Source of the DNA: CAXBDP01 sp964598395
Lineage (GTDB): Bacteria > Bacteroidota > Bacteroidia > Cytophagales > Cyclobacteriaceae
Assembly (NCBI GenBank): GCA_964598395.1
Contig: CAZRBW010000022.1
Coordinates: forward strand, 1-42,795
Reading direction: 5' to 3'
DNA: 42,795 nt
Shown: positions 1 through 7,738 of the stretch, piece after piece
How the letters are laid out: each line of letters begins with the position of its first letter
Numbering within the stretch: position 1 is the stretch's first letter
Position numbers and translations under genes: made by a program
The notes under the pieces: model-generated
Databases searched by the model: none
The model's input: the letters and a program-made list of their open reading frames with translations, nothing else
Told to the model about the DNA's origin: nothing

Positions 1-442
1 TGTAATTAAAGAATTCAAAGAGTTCGCCATGCGCGGCAATGTCGTGGACATGGCTGTGGGTATCATCATTGGTGGTGCATTTGGTAAAATCATAAGCTCC
101 TTAGTCAGCGACATCCTTATGCCACCAATTGGCCTACTAGTAGGTGGTGTGGATTTCAAAGATTTACAGTACGTGCTGAAAGAAGGTGTCTTAGAAAGTA
201 CCAATGCTGCTGGAGATGTAATCGCAGCTGTGCCAGCCGTTACTATCGGCTATGGTAATTTCATCCAGACTACCATTGATTTCCTCATTATAGCTTTTGC
301 TATCTTTATGGTAATCAAAGGGATGAATCAAATGAAGAAAAAACCTACGGTAGCACCAGCTGCTCCTCCCGCTCCACCAGAGCCCAGCAAAGAAGAAAAA
401 CTTCTTGCTGAAATTAGGGATATCCTAAAAAATCAGAAATAA
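1..442 (+). CDS. mscL: Large-conductance mechanosensitive channel MscL (5' end outside window)
   Basis: Pentameric inner-membrane channel that opens under membrane tension to release solutes during hypo-osmotic shock. The frame is open from base 2 and reads V-I-K-E-F-K-E-F-A before the first internal Met at 29. This matches the conserved N-terminal helix of MscL, so the true start lies just upstream and the gene is cut by the window edge. The first transmembrane segment carries the family signature RGNVVDMAVGIIIGGAFGKI. A second hydrophobic segment (FLIIAFAIFMVIKGMN) follows, then a Pro/Ala-rich linker and the charged C-terminal helix (KEEKLLAEIRDIL). The periplasmic loop between the two membrane segments is of ordinary size. 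A strong intrinsic terminator follows directly. Identification is essentially certain. Confidence 0.97.
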   Translation, partial: VIKEFKEFAMRGNVVDMAVGIIIGGAFGKIISSLVSDILMPPIGLLVGGVDFKDLQYVLKEGVLESTNAAGDVIAAVPAVTIGYGNFIQTTIDFLIIAFAIFMVIKGMNQMKKKPTVAPAAPPAPPEPSKEEKLLAEIRDILKNQK

Positions 443-446
443 ATTG

Positions 447-471
447 AAAGCCGGTTATGCCGGCTTTTTTT
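447..471 (+). terminator. Intrinsic terminator of mscL
   Basis: Stem AAAGCCGG (447-454) pairs with CCGGCTTT (460-467) around the 5-nt loop TTATG, and the run of T continues to 471. It starts a few bases after the mscL stop codon. Confidence 0.9.
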
Positions 472-581
472 ATTTAAAAGATTTTTACCCTGAAAAATCA
501 TCAATAAGATTCCTCATTTTCCGATAATCAACATTTTGAATCCAACTTCTTGTAAATCACATATATTTATACAAGTAATAT

Positions 582-893
582 ATGAAACTACCAAAATGGA
601 TACCGCCCGTAGAAAGTTTGATCTGGACCCTTAGTTTGGTGGCATTAGCTGTGTTTAATCCTGCTACAAGTACAGGTAGTTTTAGTCTTTGCTTGATTGA
701 CCAAATGGGCTTCGATTTTTGCCCTGGTTGCGGACTAGGGCATTCTATTGCCTGGCTTTTCAAAGGTGATATTTTAGCTTCATTCGAAGCACATTTCTTA
801 GGTCCTTTTGCTGTAATCGTTTTAATTACAAGAATTTTCAAGCTGAATTATCAGCACTATTTTACCACCATTAAAATAACAAACCATGCCTAG
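582..893 (+). CDS. DUF2752 family membrane protein
   Basis: A 103-residue protein with two hydrophobic segments (about residues 12-28 and 68-85). Between them is the motif CPGCGLGHS (about residues 47-55), the hallmark of DUF2752; the CxxC pair may bind a metal or be redox active, but the family has no known biochemical function. The stop codon overlaps the start of the next gene (TM2 protein) by 8 bases, so the two are probably translated together. The family is frequently found next to TM2-domain proteins in Bacteroidota. Family assignment is firm, function unknown. Confidence 0.85.
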   Translation: MKLPKWIPPVESLIWTLSLVALAVFNPATSTGSFSLCLIDQMGFDFCPGCGLGHSIAWLFKGDILASFEAHFLGPFAVIVLITRIFKLNYQHYFTTIKITNHA

Positions 894-1239
894 TGTATTA
901 AAATTACTTCCTGAGTTACAAGGTAGCGAAATGGCCTTTGTACAATCTATTATCAATAACATGACTGACGAGCAAGCGCAGATTTTTGCAAATGCCTACC
1001 GTAGTCGTCGCAAATCTGAAGAAACTTTTCTGCTTGCTGCAATTTTAGGTTTTGTATGCATTGCAGGTGTTCAACGCTTTTTGAAAAATGAAATTGGAAT
1101 GGGGCTTTTATTTCTATTTACATTTGGTTTATGCTTTATTGGAACCATCGTAGATTTAATCAGGTACAAAGAGCTAGCCTACGAAAACAACCAAAAAGTG
1201 GCTATTGAGCTCGCTGGAAATCTCAACCTAATGAAATAA
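886..1239 (+). CDS. TM2 domain-containing membrane protein
   Basis: 117 residues. The N-terminal 50 residues are soluble and helical (LLPELQGSEMAFVQ...). A TM2 domain follows at about residues 50-92: two transmembrane helices joined by a short loop with the VQRFLKNEIGMGLLF pattern, related to the G-x-H-R-F-Y-L-G motif of the family, and ending in GTIVDLI. In the usual motif a His precedes the Arg-Phe; here it is Gln. The gene overlaps the upstream DUF2752 gene by 8 bases and the following lipoprotein gene starts 13 bases downstream, so the three look like one operon. Molecular role unknown. Confidence 0.85.
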   Translation: MPSVLKLLPELQGSEMAFVQSIINNMTDEQAQIFANAYRSRRKSEETFLLAAILGFVCIAGVQRFLKNEIGMGLLFLFTFGLCFIGTIVDLIRYKELAYENNQKVAIELAGNLNLMK

Positions 1240-1252
1240 ACATCAATCGCTA

Positions 1253-2068
1253 ATGAAAAAATCAGTCTTATTACTTTTTACTAGTCTATTGGTAGCGAGT
1301 TTATATTCTTGTGAGATTACTCTAAACGAAGGTAAGCTTTTGGAGCGATCGATCTCCAACAATAATTCGATCGATGTCGGGGACAATAAACGAGTGAAAG
1401 CCTATGTTGAAATGAATGCTGGCGAACTCCGTATTGAGCCTGGCACCATTAAATTGGTGGAAGGAGAATTCACCTACAATATGGCGGACTACGCTATTAA
1501 GTTAGACTATGTAGAAGCAAATAGCGACGTTGGTGAACTACACATAACAGGTGGAAGCAATAATAATAAATGGGTTTTCAATAGAGATGGTGGAAAAACG
1601 GAAAATACTTGGAATTTGCGGATCAATGAAGAAATTGAGTTTGAACTCAACGTTGAACTGAAAGCTGGTTTGAGTAATATTAATATTACCAATTCTAATG
1701 TGAAAAGACTCTATGTTGATGCTGCTGCTGGTAAATGTGAAGTACAACTTGGCAATTCATCGTTGGAGTTTCTGAATATCAATACCACTGCTGGGAAGGT
1801 GGAAGCTGATTTCAGAGGTGAATGGAATCAAACGCTTGAAGCAGAAATTAATACCACACTTGGTGCAGTAGAAATTTGGTTACCAAACACCGTGAACGTG
1901 GAAATGACGACTTCTACAAACTTGGGAGAAGTTGATGCTAAAGGATTAACCAAAAAAGGAAAGACCTATGAATATAGATCTACCTCCGTGGAAAACCCAG
2001 TAACAATTTACTTGGATGTTAAAAATACTATTGGCAAAATTCAAGTTCACATAGAGGAAGTGAAATAG
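1253..2068 (+). CDS. Lipoprotein with toastrack-like (LiaF/DUF4097-type) beta-repeat domain
   Basis: The 271-residue product starts with a lipoprotein signal (MKKSVLLLFTSLLVASLYSC, lipobox Cys20). The rest is a repetitive all-beta sequence with recurring turns of the form A-G-x-x-x-V/I followed by acidic or polar strands (NAGELRIEPG, NTTAGKVEADF, NTTLGAVEIWLP, TNLGEVDAKG, KNTIGKIQVHIEE). This is the pattern of the toastrack domain of LiaF-C/DUF4097 proteins, which sit in envelope-stress systems of other bacteria. It is the last gene of the DUF2752-TM2 cluster and ends 6 bases before the convergent DUF6503 gene. The fold is inferred by eye from the repeat pattern. Confidence 0.7.
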   Translation: MKKSVLLLFTSLLVASLYSCEITLNEGKLLERSISNNNSIDVGDNKRVKAYVEMNAGELRIEPGTIKLVEGEFTYNMADYAIKLDYVEANSDVGELHITGGSNNNKWVFNRDGGKTENTWNLRINEEIEFELNVELKAGLSNINITNSNVKRLYVDAAAGKCEVQLGNSSLEFLNINTTAGKVEADFRGEWNQTLEAEINTTLGAVEIWLPNTVNVEMTTSTNLGEVDAKGLTKKGKTYEYRSTSVENPVTIYLDVKNTIGKIQVHIEEVK

Positions 2069-2074
2069 AAGTTC

Positions 2075-2824
2075 TTATCGCCTGACTACTACATTTTTAA
2101 GGTCAATAATAGAAACTTGCTTCAACTTTTGATCTTTCAATAACTGATCGAAATCTGCAATATTCTCAACTTCATTTTCTGCCGTATAGTTGATGTAATC
2201 TTGGAAGGTAATACCATTGATCTCCCTTCTATTTATGGCTTTTCTAAAACGTGTGCCTCCACCATTTACATGGAATGAGTAAGCCAAGTAATCCATGGTG
2301 TACCCATCCTTATTGAACCAATAAACATATTCATCTTCGAAGTCAACTCCTCCGCCTTCAGGACTAAATGACACTCTTATTTTGTAATAATTCTCACCAT
2401 CAATCTCCACATCACCGAGCATGGTTTTATATACTGCAGGATCATTTAAGAAATATGGAAGTAATGCAAAATAAACTACAGAATTGAGGCTATTTGCTTG
2501 AGCAAGTGAATCCTTATCACTCAATCTGAAATGCTGCCCATCGATTTCCCGTGCGAAATAATCATTGTTAAGGAAATCGTGAAAAGTGCCCAAACTATCC
2601 GTAAAAATCCTTTCGTAATTGAATACGCCACCATCACGGTGTATCTTATAATCTCGGTCTCTGAAAGAAAATTCGATGGTGCTATTTTCATATAAATTAC
2701 CGCCATGAGCATTTATACTTTTGCTAACAACAGCTTGTGCATCGATTTTTTCTTGGCAGGCGAACAATCCAAAAACGATAAAACTTAAAATGAAAAAGAA
2801 TACTGCTTTAGATTTTTTAAGCAT
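2075..2824 (-). CDS. DUF6503 family lipoprotein
   Basis: I place the start at 2824, which gives a compact lipoprotein signal (MLKKSKAVFFFILSFIVFGLFAC) with a Cys lipobox. An in-frame start at 2857 would add 11 residues before the signal. The mature protein begins AVVSKSINAHGG and continues with alternating beta strands (STIEFSFRDRDYKIHRDGG). This matches secreted Bacteroidota proteins grouped as DUF6503, sometimes mislabelled deoxyribose-phosphate aldolase. The fold resembles LolA/LppX-like beta sheets that bind lipids, but that is inference. It lies 84 bases downstream of the M20-like peptidase on the same strand and is probably co-transcribed with it. Confidence 0.7.
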   Translation of the reverse strand: MLKKSKAVFFFILSFIVFGLFACQEKIDAQAVVSKSINAHGGNLYENSTIEFSFRDRDYKIHRDGGVFNYERIFTDSLGTFHDFLNNDYFAREIDGQHFRLSDKDSLAQANSLNSVVYFALLPYFLNDPAVYKTMLGDVEIDGENYYKIRVSFSPEGGGVDFEDEYVYWFNKDGYTMDYLAYSFHVNGGGTRFRKAINRREINGITFQDYINYTAENEVENIADFDQLLKDQKLKQVSIIDLKNVVVRR

Positions 2825-2907
2825 TTCAAAAATATATTTTATTAAGATTATTTGCACAATATTAAGTGAAGATATCTAATGAACGCAATTTTATTTGATA
2901 AGTTCTT

Positions 2908-4128
2908 TTATCGTGTGCCCAAAAGTGCTGCTAACAAAAATACATGTTTTGCTGACTTATTCATTGATTCAATATCGGCCCACTCGTCTGCGAAGCCTCT
3001 CCTCCCGCCTCTTTCACCACCCAACCCAAGCGCAGGAGTACCTTGCGAAATAGCGACATTCAGATTGCTAGAGCCTCTGTTACTCAATGATGGTTCATAT
3101 CCAAGAAATTGACTGATGGATATTCCTGTAGTCACCAATTCGGATTCCAGTGCACCAGGAATTTGTCCTCCTGGTGTCAATTGAAACGGCTCCATTTTCA
3201 GTGTAACACCAGTTTCTTCGCCCACTTTTACAATAATGGAGGCCACTTCTGTTTCAATTTCATCAATTACTTTCCCATCCAATGAGCGGATATCTAATGA
3301 AAACCAACCTTGTTCCGGCTTGTGATTAAACACATTGCCACTTTCGATCATCCCAACATTAATTACTGTATTTTGATCTTTATACCTTATTGGATAATCT
3401 AAACTCAGAATCCTATCGATAGCTCGTCCAATTCCCTGATTTACATTGGGTAAACCGCCATTGAGGGAGTGACCCGGAGGGCCTGAAACTTGAATTTTCC
3501 ACCAATGAATGCCCAATGCACCATAACTTAATGAACGACCGTCCCCCAGTATATCAACAAATGCAATAGCATTATTTTTTAATTCATTATACAGCAGCTT
3601 CATCCCTTGCAAGCCTGTTTCTTCCTGAGCGACCGAAGCAAACACCAATGTGTATTGCGGTTTAATTCCCGTTTCTAAAATTGCCTCAGCTGCCAATAGC
3701 ATCGACACGGTGATGGATGATGTGTTTGTACCTGGCCCGATTACTTTGCCATCGGCAATGTAGGGTTGCTTATTGGCAGCCTGTTGATGCTCAGCAACTC
3801 CAGCCAGATCGTCCAAAGTAGATACAAAAACCAATTGTTCAGTTCTTTGACCTGGAATAATCCCAATAACATTTGGTCCGCTATCCATTCGTACATTTTG
3901 CAATCCAATTCGCTTCATTTCCTGCATCACTGCCTCAGCTCTTTCATGCTCTTGACCAGATGGGCTAATTATGCCACCAATTTTGATTAAACTTTCTGCC
4001 GAAATTGACTTTTGATTCTCAATCCAAGAAAGGCCCTTTTGCAAGGTTGGACTTTGACTAATGTCTATTATTTGAGCGTTGCCGATGATAGAAATGAACA
4101 ATAGTAGTACTAAAGAAAAATTACGCAT
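2908..4128 (-). CDS. Secreted M20-family peptidase homologue with degenerate metal site
   Basis: 406 residues with an N-terminal signal peptide (RNFSLVLLLFISIIGNAQ), so it is exported. The M20 architecture is clear: a catalytic-domain half, then a dimerisation domain beginning near residue 205 (GIHWWKIQVSGPPGHSLNGG), then the C-terminal half. The Glu pair (QEE, residues 168-170) is kept. Other expected zinc ligands are not: the HxD position reads TLDD (104-107), the bridging Asp position reads GPGTNTSS (131-138), and the C-terminal His position reads GFADEW (378-383). It may be a pseudo-enzyme or may belong to a Bacteroidota subfamily with altered chemistry. Membership of the superfamily is firm; activity is uncertain. 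Confidence 0.8.
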   Translation of the reverse strand: MRNFSLVLLLFISIIGNAQIIDISQSPTLQKGLSWIENQKSISAESLIKIGGIISPSGQEHERAEAVMQEMKRIGLQNVRMDSGPNVIGIIPGQRTEQLVFVSTLDDLAGVAEHQQAANKQPYIADGKVIGPGTNTSSITVSMLLAAEAILETGIKPQYTLVFASVAQEETGLQGMKLLYNELKNNAIAFVDILGDGRSLSYGALGIHWWKIQVSGPPGHSLNGGLPNVNQGIGRAIDRILSLDYPIRYKDQNTVINVGMIESGNVFNHKPEQGWFSLDIRSLDGKVIDEIETEVASIIVKVGEETGVTLKMEPFQLTPGGQIPGALESELVTTGISISQFLGYEPSLSNRGSSNLNVAISQGTPALGLGGERGGRRGFADEWADIESMNKSAKHVFLLAALLGTR

Positions 4129-4255
4129 ATCAAATCATTTTTAGGGAAAGTAAGTTTATAAGTCCACATCCACAAATGAATTTATATTAAGAATACCAAA
4201 CTGTCGGTTTAAAATTTATTGTCTAAAATTGCAAACCCAGAAACAAGTCCACATT

Positions 4256-5254
4256 ATGAAGAACAGCGTTATAAAAGGCATTGGCCATTATGTGCCTGAG
4301 AAAATTGTCACCAACAAAGATCTAGAGAAAATAATGAACACCACCAATGAGTGGATAGTGGAACGAACTGGAATTGAGGAGCGTAGGTGGTTTAATCCAG
4401 AAGTGGATACAGTAGCGAATATGGCTACCAAAGCTTCCAAAATGGCGATCGAAAGAGCTGGAATTGACGTGAAGGATATTGAGTTTATCGTTTTTGCTAA
4501 TATTACACCCGACTATTTTTTCCCTGGCTCAGGTGTGCTGTTGCAAAGAGAATTAGGTCTCGGTGGCATTGGCGCATTGGATATACGCAATGCTTGCTCG
4601 GGCTTTATATATGGCTTGTCTGTTGCTGATAAATTCATCAAAACAGGCACTTTCAAAACAATTTTACTAGTAGGAGCAGAAATACAATCATCGGCATTGG
4701 ATATTTCGGATGAAGGCCGCTCGTCTAGTGTAATTTTCGCAGATGGCGCTGGTGCGGTGATTTTACAATCTACTGATGATACAAGTAAAGGAGTATTGAC
4801 AACTCACCTCCATGCAGATGGCAGATTTGCCGAAGAATTATACGTAAAAGATCCTGGAAGTAGCCGTGCGGAGCGTCTCTCGCATGACTTAATCGATGGC
4901 CCAACTTTCAAACTAACCATGAATGGCAATACGGTATTCAAACACGCCGTGGTCAGATTTCTGGAAGTGATTCAAGAAGCTTTAGATGCTACAGGCAAAA
5001 GCAAGGAGGATATTGACCTTTTCATCCCGCATCAGGCCAATTTGAGGATCAGTAATTTTGTACAAGAAAAGCTTGGCTTACCAGACGATAAAGTGTTCAA
5101 CAACATTATGCATTATGGAAACACCACGGCTGCATCCATCCCAATAGCTATGAGCGAAGCCTTCGAAAAAGGTAAATTGAAAGAAGGCGATTTGCTTTGT
5201 CTGGCAGCCTTTGGTAGTGGCTTTACATGGGCATCAGCTATGATCCAAATGTAA
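4256..5254 (+). CDS. Beta-ketoacyl-ACP synthase III family protein (FabH-like)
   Basis: Thiolase-fold condensing enzyme. FabH joins acetyl-CoA or another acyl-CoA to malonyl-ACP to start fatty-acid synthesis. With the start at 4256 the protein has 332 residues, close to the family's usual 315-340, and begins MKNSVIKGIGHYVPEKIVTN as FabH proteins do; a start at 4229 would add nine unconserved residues. The catalytic triad is visible: Cys114 (RNACSGF), His259 (IPHQANLRI) and Asn289 (HYGNTTAASIP). No other fab genes lie nearby, and Bacteroidota often have several FabH paralogues, so this copy may make a special lipid rather than serve the main pathway. The next gene starts 4 bases after its stop. 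Confidence 0.88.
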   Translation: MKNSVIKGIGHYVPEKIVTNKDLEKIMNTTNEWIVERTGIEERRWFNPEVDTVANMATKASKMAIERAGIDVKDIEFIVFANITPDYFFPGSGVLLQRELGLGGIGALDIRNACSGFIYGLSVADKFIKTGTFKTILLVGAEIQSSALDISDEGRSSSVIFADGAGAVILQSTDDTSKGVLTTHLHADGRFAEELYVKDPGSSRAERLSHDLIDGPTFKLTMNGNTVFKHAVVRFLEVIQEALDATGKSKEDIDLFIPHQANLRISNFVQEKLGLPDDKVFNNIMHYGNTTAASIPIAMSEAFEKGKLKEGDLLCLAAFGSGFTWASAMIQM

Positions 5255-5258
5255 TAAT

Positions 5259-5840
5259 ATGAGTTCGCAGGAGATTTTTGATAAAAAAGAACTCTCTTTT
5301 CTTAGTGATATAGAAATTCTCAAATATCGCGAAACTGCCTACGAAAAGGTGAAGCATTTATTGCGGGAGGTTAAAAACCAACTTGAGCCAACCGTAATTT
5401 CTCTTAATAATTTACTTCCGGCGGGGAGTCTCACGCAAGGAGGAAAAATTTCCAAAGGCGAGAATTTACTCGGGCTTCCTTATCTGATTTTGGATTATCC
5501 GCGATTTAAGCAAGGTGAGGAGCTATTACTATTCCGAACTATGTTTTGGTGGGGTAAGTATTTTAGCGTGACGCTACACTTGCAAGGAAATTTGGCAAGT
5601 CGGGCATTTGCGAATTTATCTCATGTCAACTTCGAACCAACCTCCCGCTTTTCTGTGGACGAGGACTGGAATCATGATGTAAATTCGTATGTACACAATG
5701 CAACATCTATTACCCAAATCAATAATCAGCCAAGAGTTCTAAAAATTGCCAGAACAATCCCCCTAATAAACTCGAACGACTTGCCTAATTTTTCGTTAAT
5801 ATGTTACGAATCATGGATTGAGTTAATTCGCAAAGGATAA
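5259..5840 (+). CDS. Conserved hypothetical protein, partner of the FabH-like gene
   Basis: 193 residues without signal peptide or membrane segment. The N-terminal 50 residues are helical and charged (EILKYRETAYEKVKHLLREVKNQL). The rest contains aromatic-rich stretches (GLPYLILDYPRF, LLFRTMFWWGKYFSVTLHLQG) that suggest a compact alpha/beta protein. I do not recognise the family. It starts 4 bases after the ketosynthase stop codon, so it is surely in the same transcript and a role linked to that enzyme is a reasonable guess. The gene carries two copies of the GCGGGAGG octamer, in opposite orientations. Confidence 0.8.
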   Translation: MSSQEIFDKKELSFLSDIEILKYRETAYEKVKHLLREVKNQLEPTVISLNNLLPAGSLTQGGKISKGENLLGLPYLILDYPRFKQGEELLLFRTMFWWGKYFSVTLHLQGNLASRAFANLSHVNFEPTSRFSVDEDWNHDVNSYVHNATSITQINNQPRVLKIARTIPLINSNDLPNFSLICYESWIELIRKG

Positions 5841-5934
5841 TTTGATAATTATTGTCATAATTTTAAAGGCGAACTAATTCGCATTCATTTTTCTGTTATA
5901 TTGTTATCATATCAATACATCACATAAATCAATT

Positions 5935-7524
5935 ATGCATAGGTTTATTATCCTTTTTTTAGGTTTTCTACTCATCTTTCAATCAAGTATATATTCTCAA
6001 GTAAACCCTCCAAAAGAGGAGCAGACTTTACGGGCGATTGGCAAAATGGAGGATGGACAACGTGAAGGCCAATGGGCATTTTATGATGAAAATGACCAAT
6101 TAGTGCAAACAGGAAGTTACGAAAATGGAGCACGAGAGGGTCTCTGGCTATTTTATGAGAATAAGGCTCTACGATATGAAATCACTTATAAAAGTGATAA
6201 ACCCTCAGGCAATTATAAGGAATATGGTGTAGATGGCAGATTGAGTTCTCAAGGACAGTTTCAAGATAGTTTGATGGTGGGCACTTGGACATTTTTCCAT
6301 CCGAATGGAAACCCACAGCTTACTGGAGAAATGCTTAATGGAAAAATGCATAGCTTATGGAAAGGGTATTATGCTGATGGAAAAATCTATTCAGAAGTGT
6401 ATTTCAGTGATGGGCTCCGTGAAGGCCCCAGTCGCATTTTTGATATGTCTGGCAAGCAAGTTTCTGAGCTTAATTATAGAAATGGCGAACCCAATGGAGA
6501 CTACATAGCCTACCATTTTGGCAATGTCAAAAAAGAAGAAGGTAGATATGATGATGGCAAAAAAGTAGGGCTTTGGAAGGAATATTATCCTAGTGGAATG
6601 CTTGCTGCTGAAAAGCCGTATATCAGTGGCGAACCACATGGTATTTGGAAAGAGTATTATGAAAATCGCCAACTAAAAAGTGAAAATTCATTTGACAATG
6701 GCCTAGCTACTGGAACATGGAAAGCTTACCATGATAACGGAAGAGTAGCCAAAGAAGTGATTTATGAAAATGGGGTTCCCAATGGAGCATATTTAGAAAA
6801 TCATTATAATGGCAGATTAAGTGTAGAAGGCCAATACCGAAATGGTTTCAAAGATGGTCTGTGGAAAATGTATTTGGAATCTGGCAGAATGTTCTCCATC
6901 GGTAATTATAGGGAGGACTTGAAAGTGTCTCTTTGGAAATATTTTAATGAACAAGGCACACTTGAAGCCGAAGGTCGCTACCGTTCTGACATGGAGGATG
7001 GCCAATGGTTTTTTTATTATCCTACAGGTAATTTAAAGTCTGTTGGCTCATTTCTATTGGGTGAAGAAGATGGTCTTTGGGGGCTTTTTCACGAAAATGG
7101 CCAATTGATGCAAGAAGAAACTTGGTCGAATGGGAAACTAATGGAGCTTGGGCCATATACCAATATTTTTGGAGACACATTACCTACTGGCAGCTTTGCA
7201 AATGGCACTGGCATTAGATATAGCTACCACCGCAACGGAAACAAGGAATCTGAAGGAGCTTACTTAGATGGCATGCCTCATGGTGAATGGACCTACTTTT
7301 ATCCAAATGGGCGGACTGCTGGCAAAGGCAGAATGGTAGATGGTGTGAGAGAAGGACAATGGACTTTTTACCATGACAATGGCGCAGAGGAATCAAAAGG
7401 ATTATTTAGAAATGGCGAACCTGATGGCGAGTGGGCTTACTACGATCGCAGAGGCTATCTGATTGAAGTGGTGACATTCCAAAACGGGATTCAATTAGGG
7501 CTTGACGACGAAATAGAAAATTGA
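5935..7524 (+). CDS. Secreted MORN_2-repeat protein (YwqK-like)
   Basis: 529 residues: a signal peptide (HRFIILFLGFLLIFQSSIYSQ), then about twenty tandem repeats of roughly 23 residues of the form Y-x-n-G-x-x-x-G-x-W-x-x-Y-y-x-n-G-x-l-x-x-e-G. Examples are GQREGQWAFYDENDQLVQTG and GEPHGIWKEYYENRQLKSEN. These are MORN variant (MORN_2) repeats, which form elongated beta-hairpin ladders. Automated pipelines often label such proteins 'toxin-antitoxin system YwqK family antitoxin', but nothing here supports a TA system. Export and length suggest a surface or periplasmic protein-binding role. The gene stands alone, with 94 bases upstream and a tiny gene 46 bases downstream. Confidence 0.85.
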   Translation: MHRFIILFLGFLLIFQSSIYSQVNPPKEEQTLRAIGKMEDGQREGQWAFYDENDQLVQTGSYENGAREGLWLFYENKALRYEITYKSDKPSGNYKEYGVDGRLSSQGQFQDSLMVGTWTFFHPNGNPQLTGEMLNGKMHSLWKGYYADGKIYSEVYFSDGLREGPSRIFDMSGKQVSELNYRNGEPNGDYIAYHFGNVKKEEGRYDDGKKVGLWKEYYPSGMLAAEKPYISGEPHGIWKEYYENRQLKSENSFDNGLATGTWKAYHDNGRVAKEVIYENGVPNGAYLENHYNGRLSVEGQYRNGFKDGLWKMYLESGRMFSIGNYREDLKVSLWKYFNEQGTLEAEGRYRSDMEDGQWFFYYPTGNLKSVGSFLLGEEDGLWGLFHENGQLMQEETWSNGKLMELGPYTNIFGDTLPTGSFANGTGIRYSYHRNGNKESEGAYLDGMPHGEWTYFYPNGRTAGKGRMVDGVREGQWTFYHDNGAEESKGLFRNGEPDGEWAYYDRRGYLIEVVTFQNGIQLGLDDEIEN

Positions 7525-7570
7525 TTGAACAGATATTGAATTAGCTGGTTATATTATAAAATCTACAAAT

Positions 7571-7738
7571 ATGTTTGGACTATTCAAGAAAACCAGCGAG
7601 AAAGAAAAACTGCAAAAAGAATACGCAAAGCTAATGGCCGAAGCGCATAAACTCTCTCATTCCGACCGGAGGAAAGCAGATGAAAAAGTAGCCGAAGCAG
7701 AGGAAGTAGCAAAGAAAATTGATGCTTTGAATAGTTGA
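7571..7738 (+). CDS. Lacal_2735 family small protein
   Basis: A 55-residue gene. The product begins MFGLFKKTSEKEKLQKEYAK and continues as one highly charged, probably coiled-coil helix (LMAEAHKLSH...DEKVAEAEEVAKKIDALNS). This matches the Lacal_2735 family of small Bacteroidota proteins, whose members almost all start MFGLFKK. Their function is unknown. There is no signal peptide; the FGLF start could be an amphipathic membrane-contact segment. It lies 46 bases after the MORN-repeat gene on the same strand. The ATG, frame and family-like N-terminus all agree, so I consider it real despite its size. Confidence 0.8.
   Translation: MFGLFKKTSEKEKLQKEYAKLMAEAHKLSHSDRRKADEKVAEAEEVAKKIDALNS

Noticed and set aside
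2879..3112. Plus-strand ORF of 77 codons
   Set aside because: Antisense to the C-terminus of the M20-like gene with no domain features.
6040..7510. CRISPR or DNA-level tandem repeat in the MORN gene
   Set aside because: The repeats are protein-level with diverged DNA sequence and keep the reading frame.
5935..7524. Toxin-antitoxin system (YwqK label)
   Set aside because: The product is an exported MORN array and there is no toxin gene beside it.
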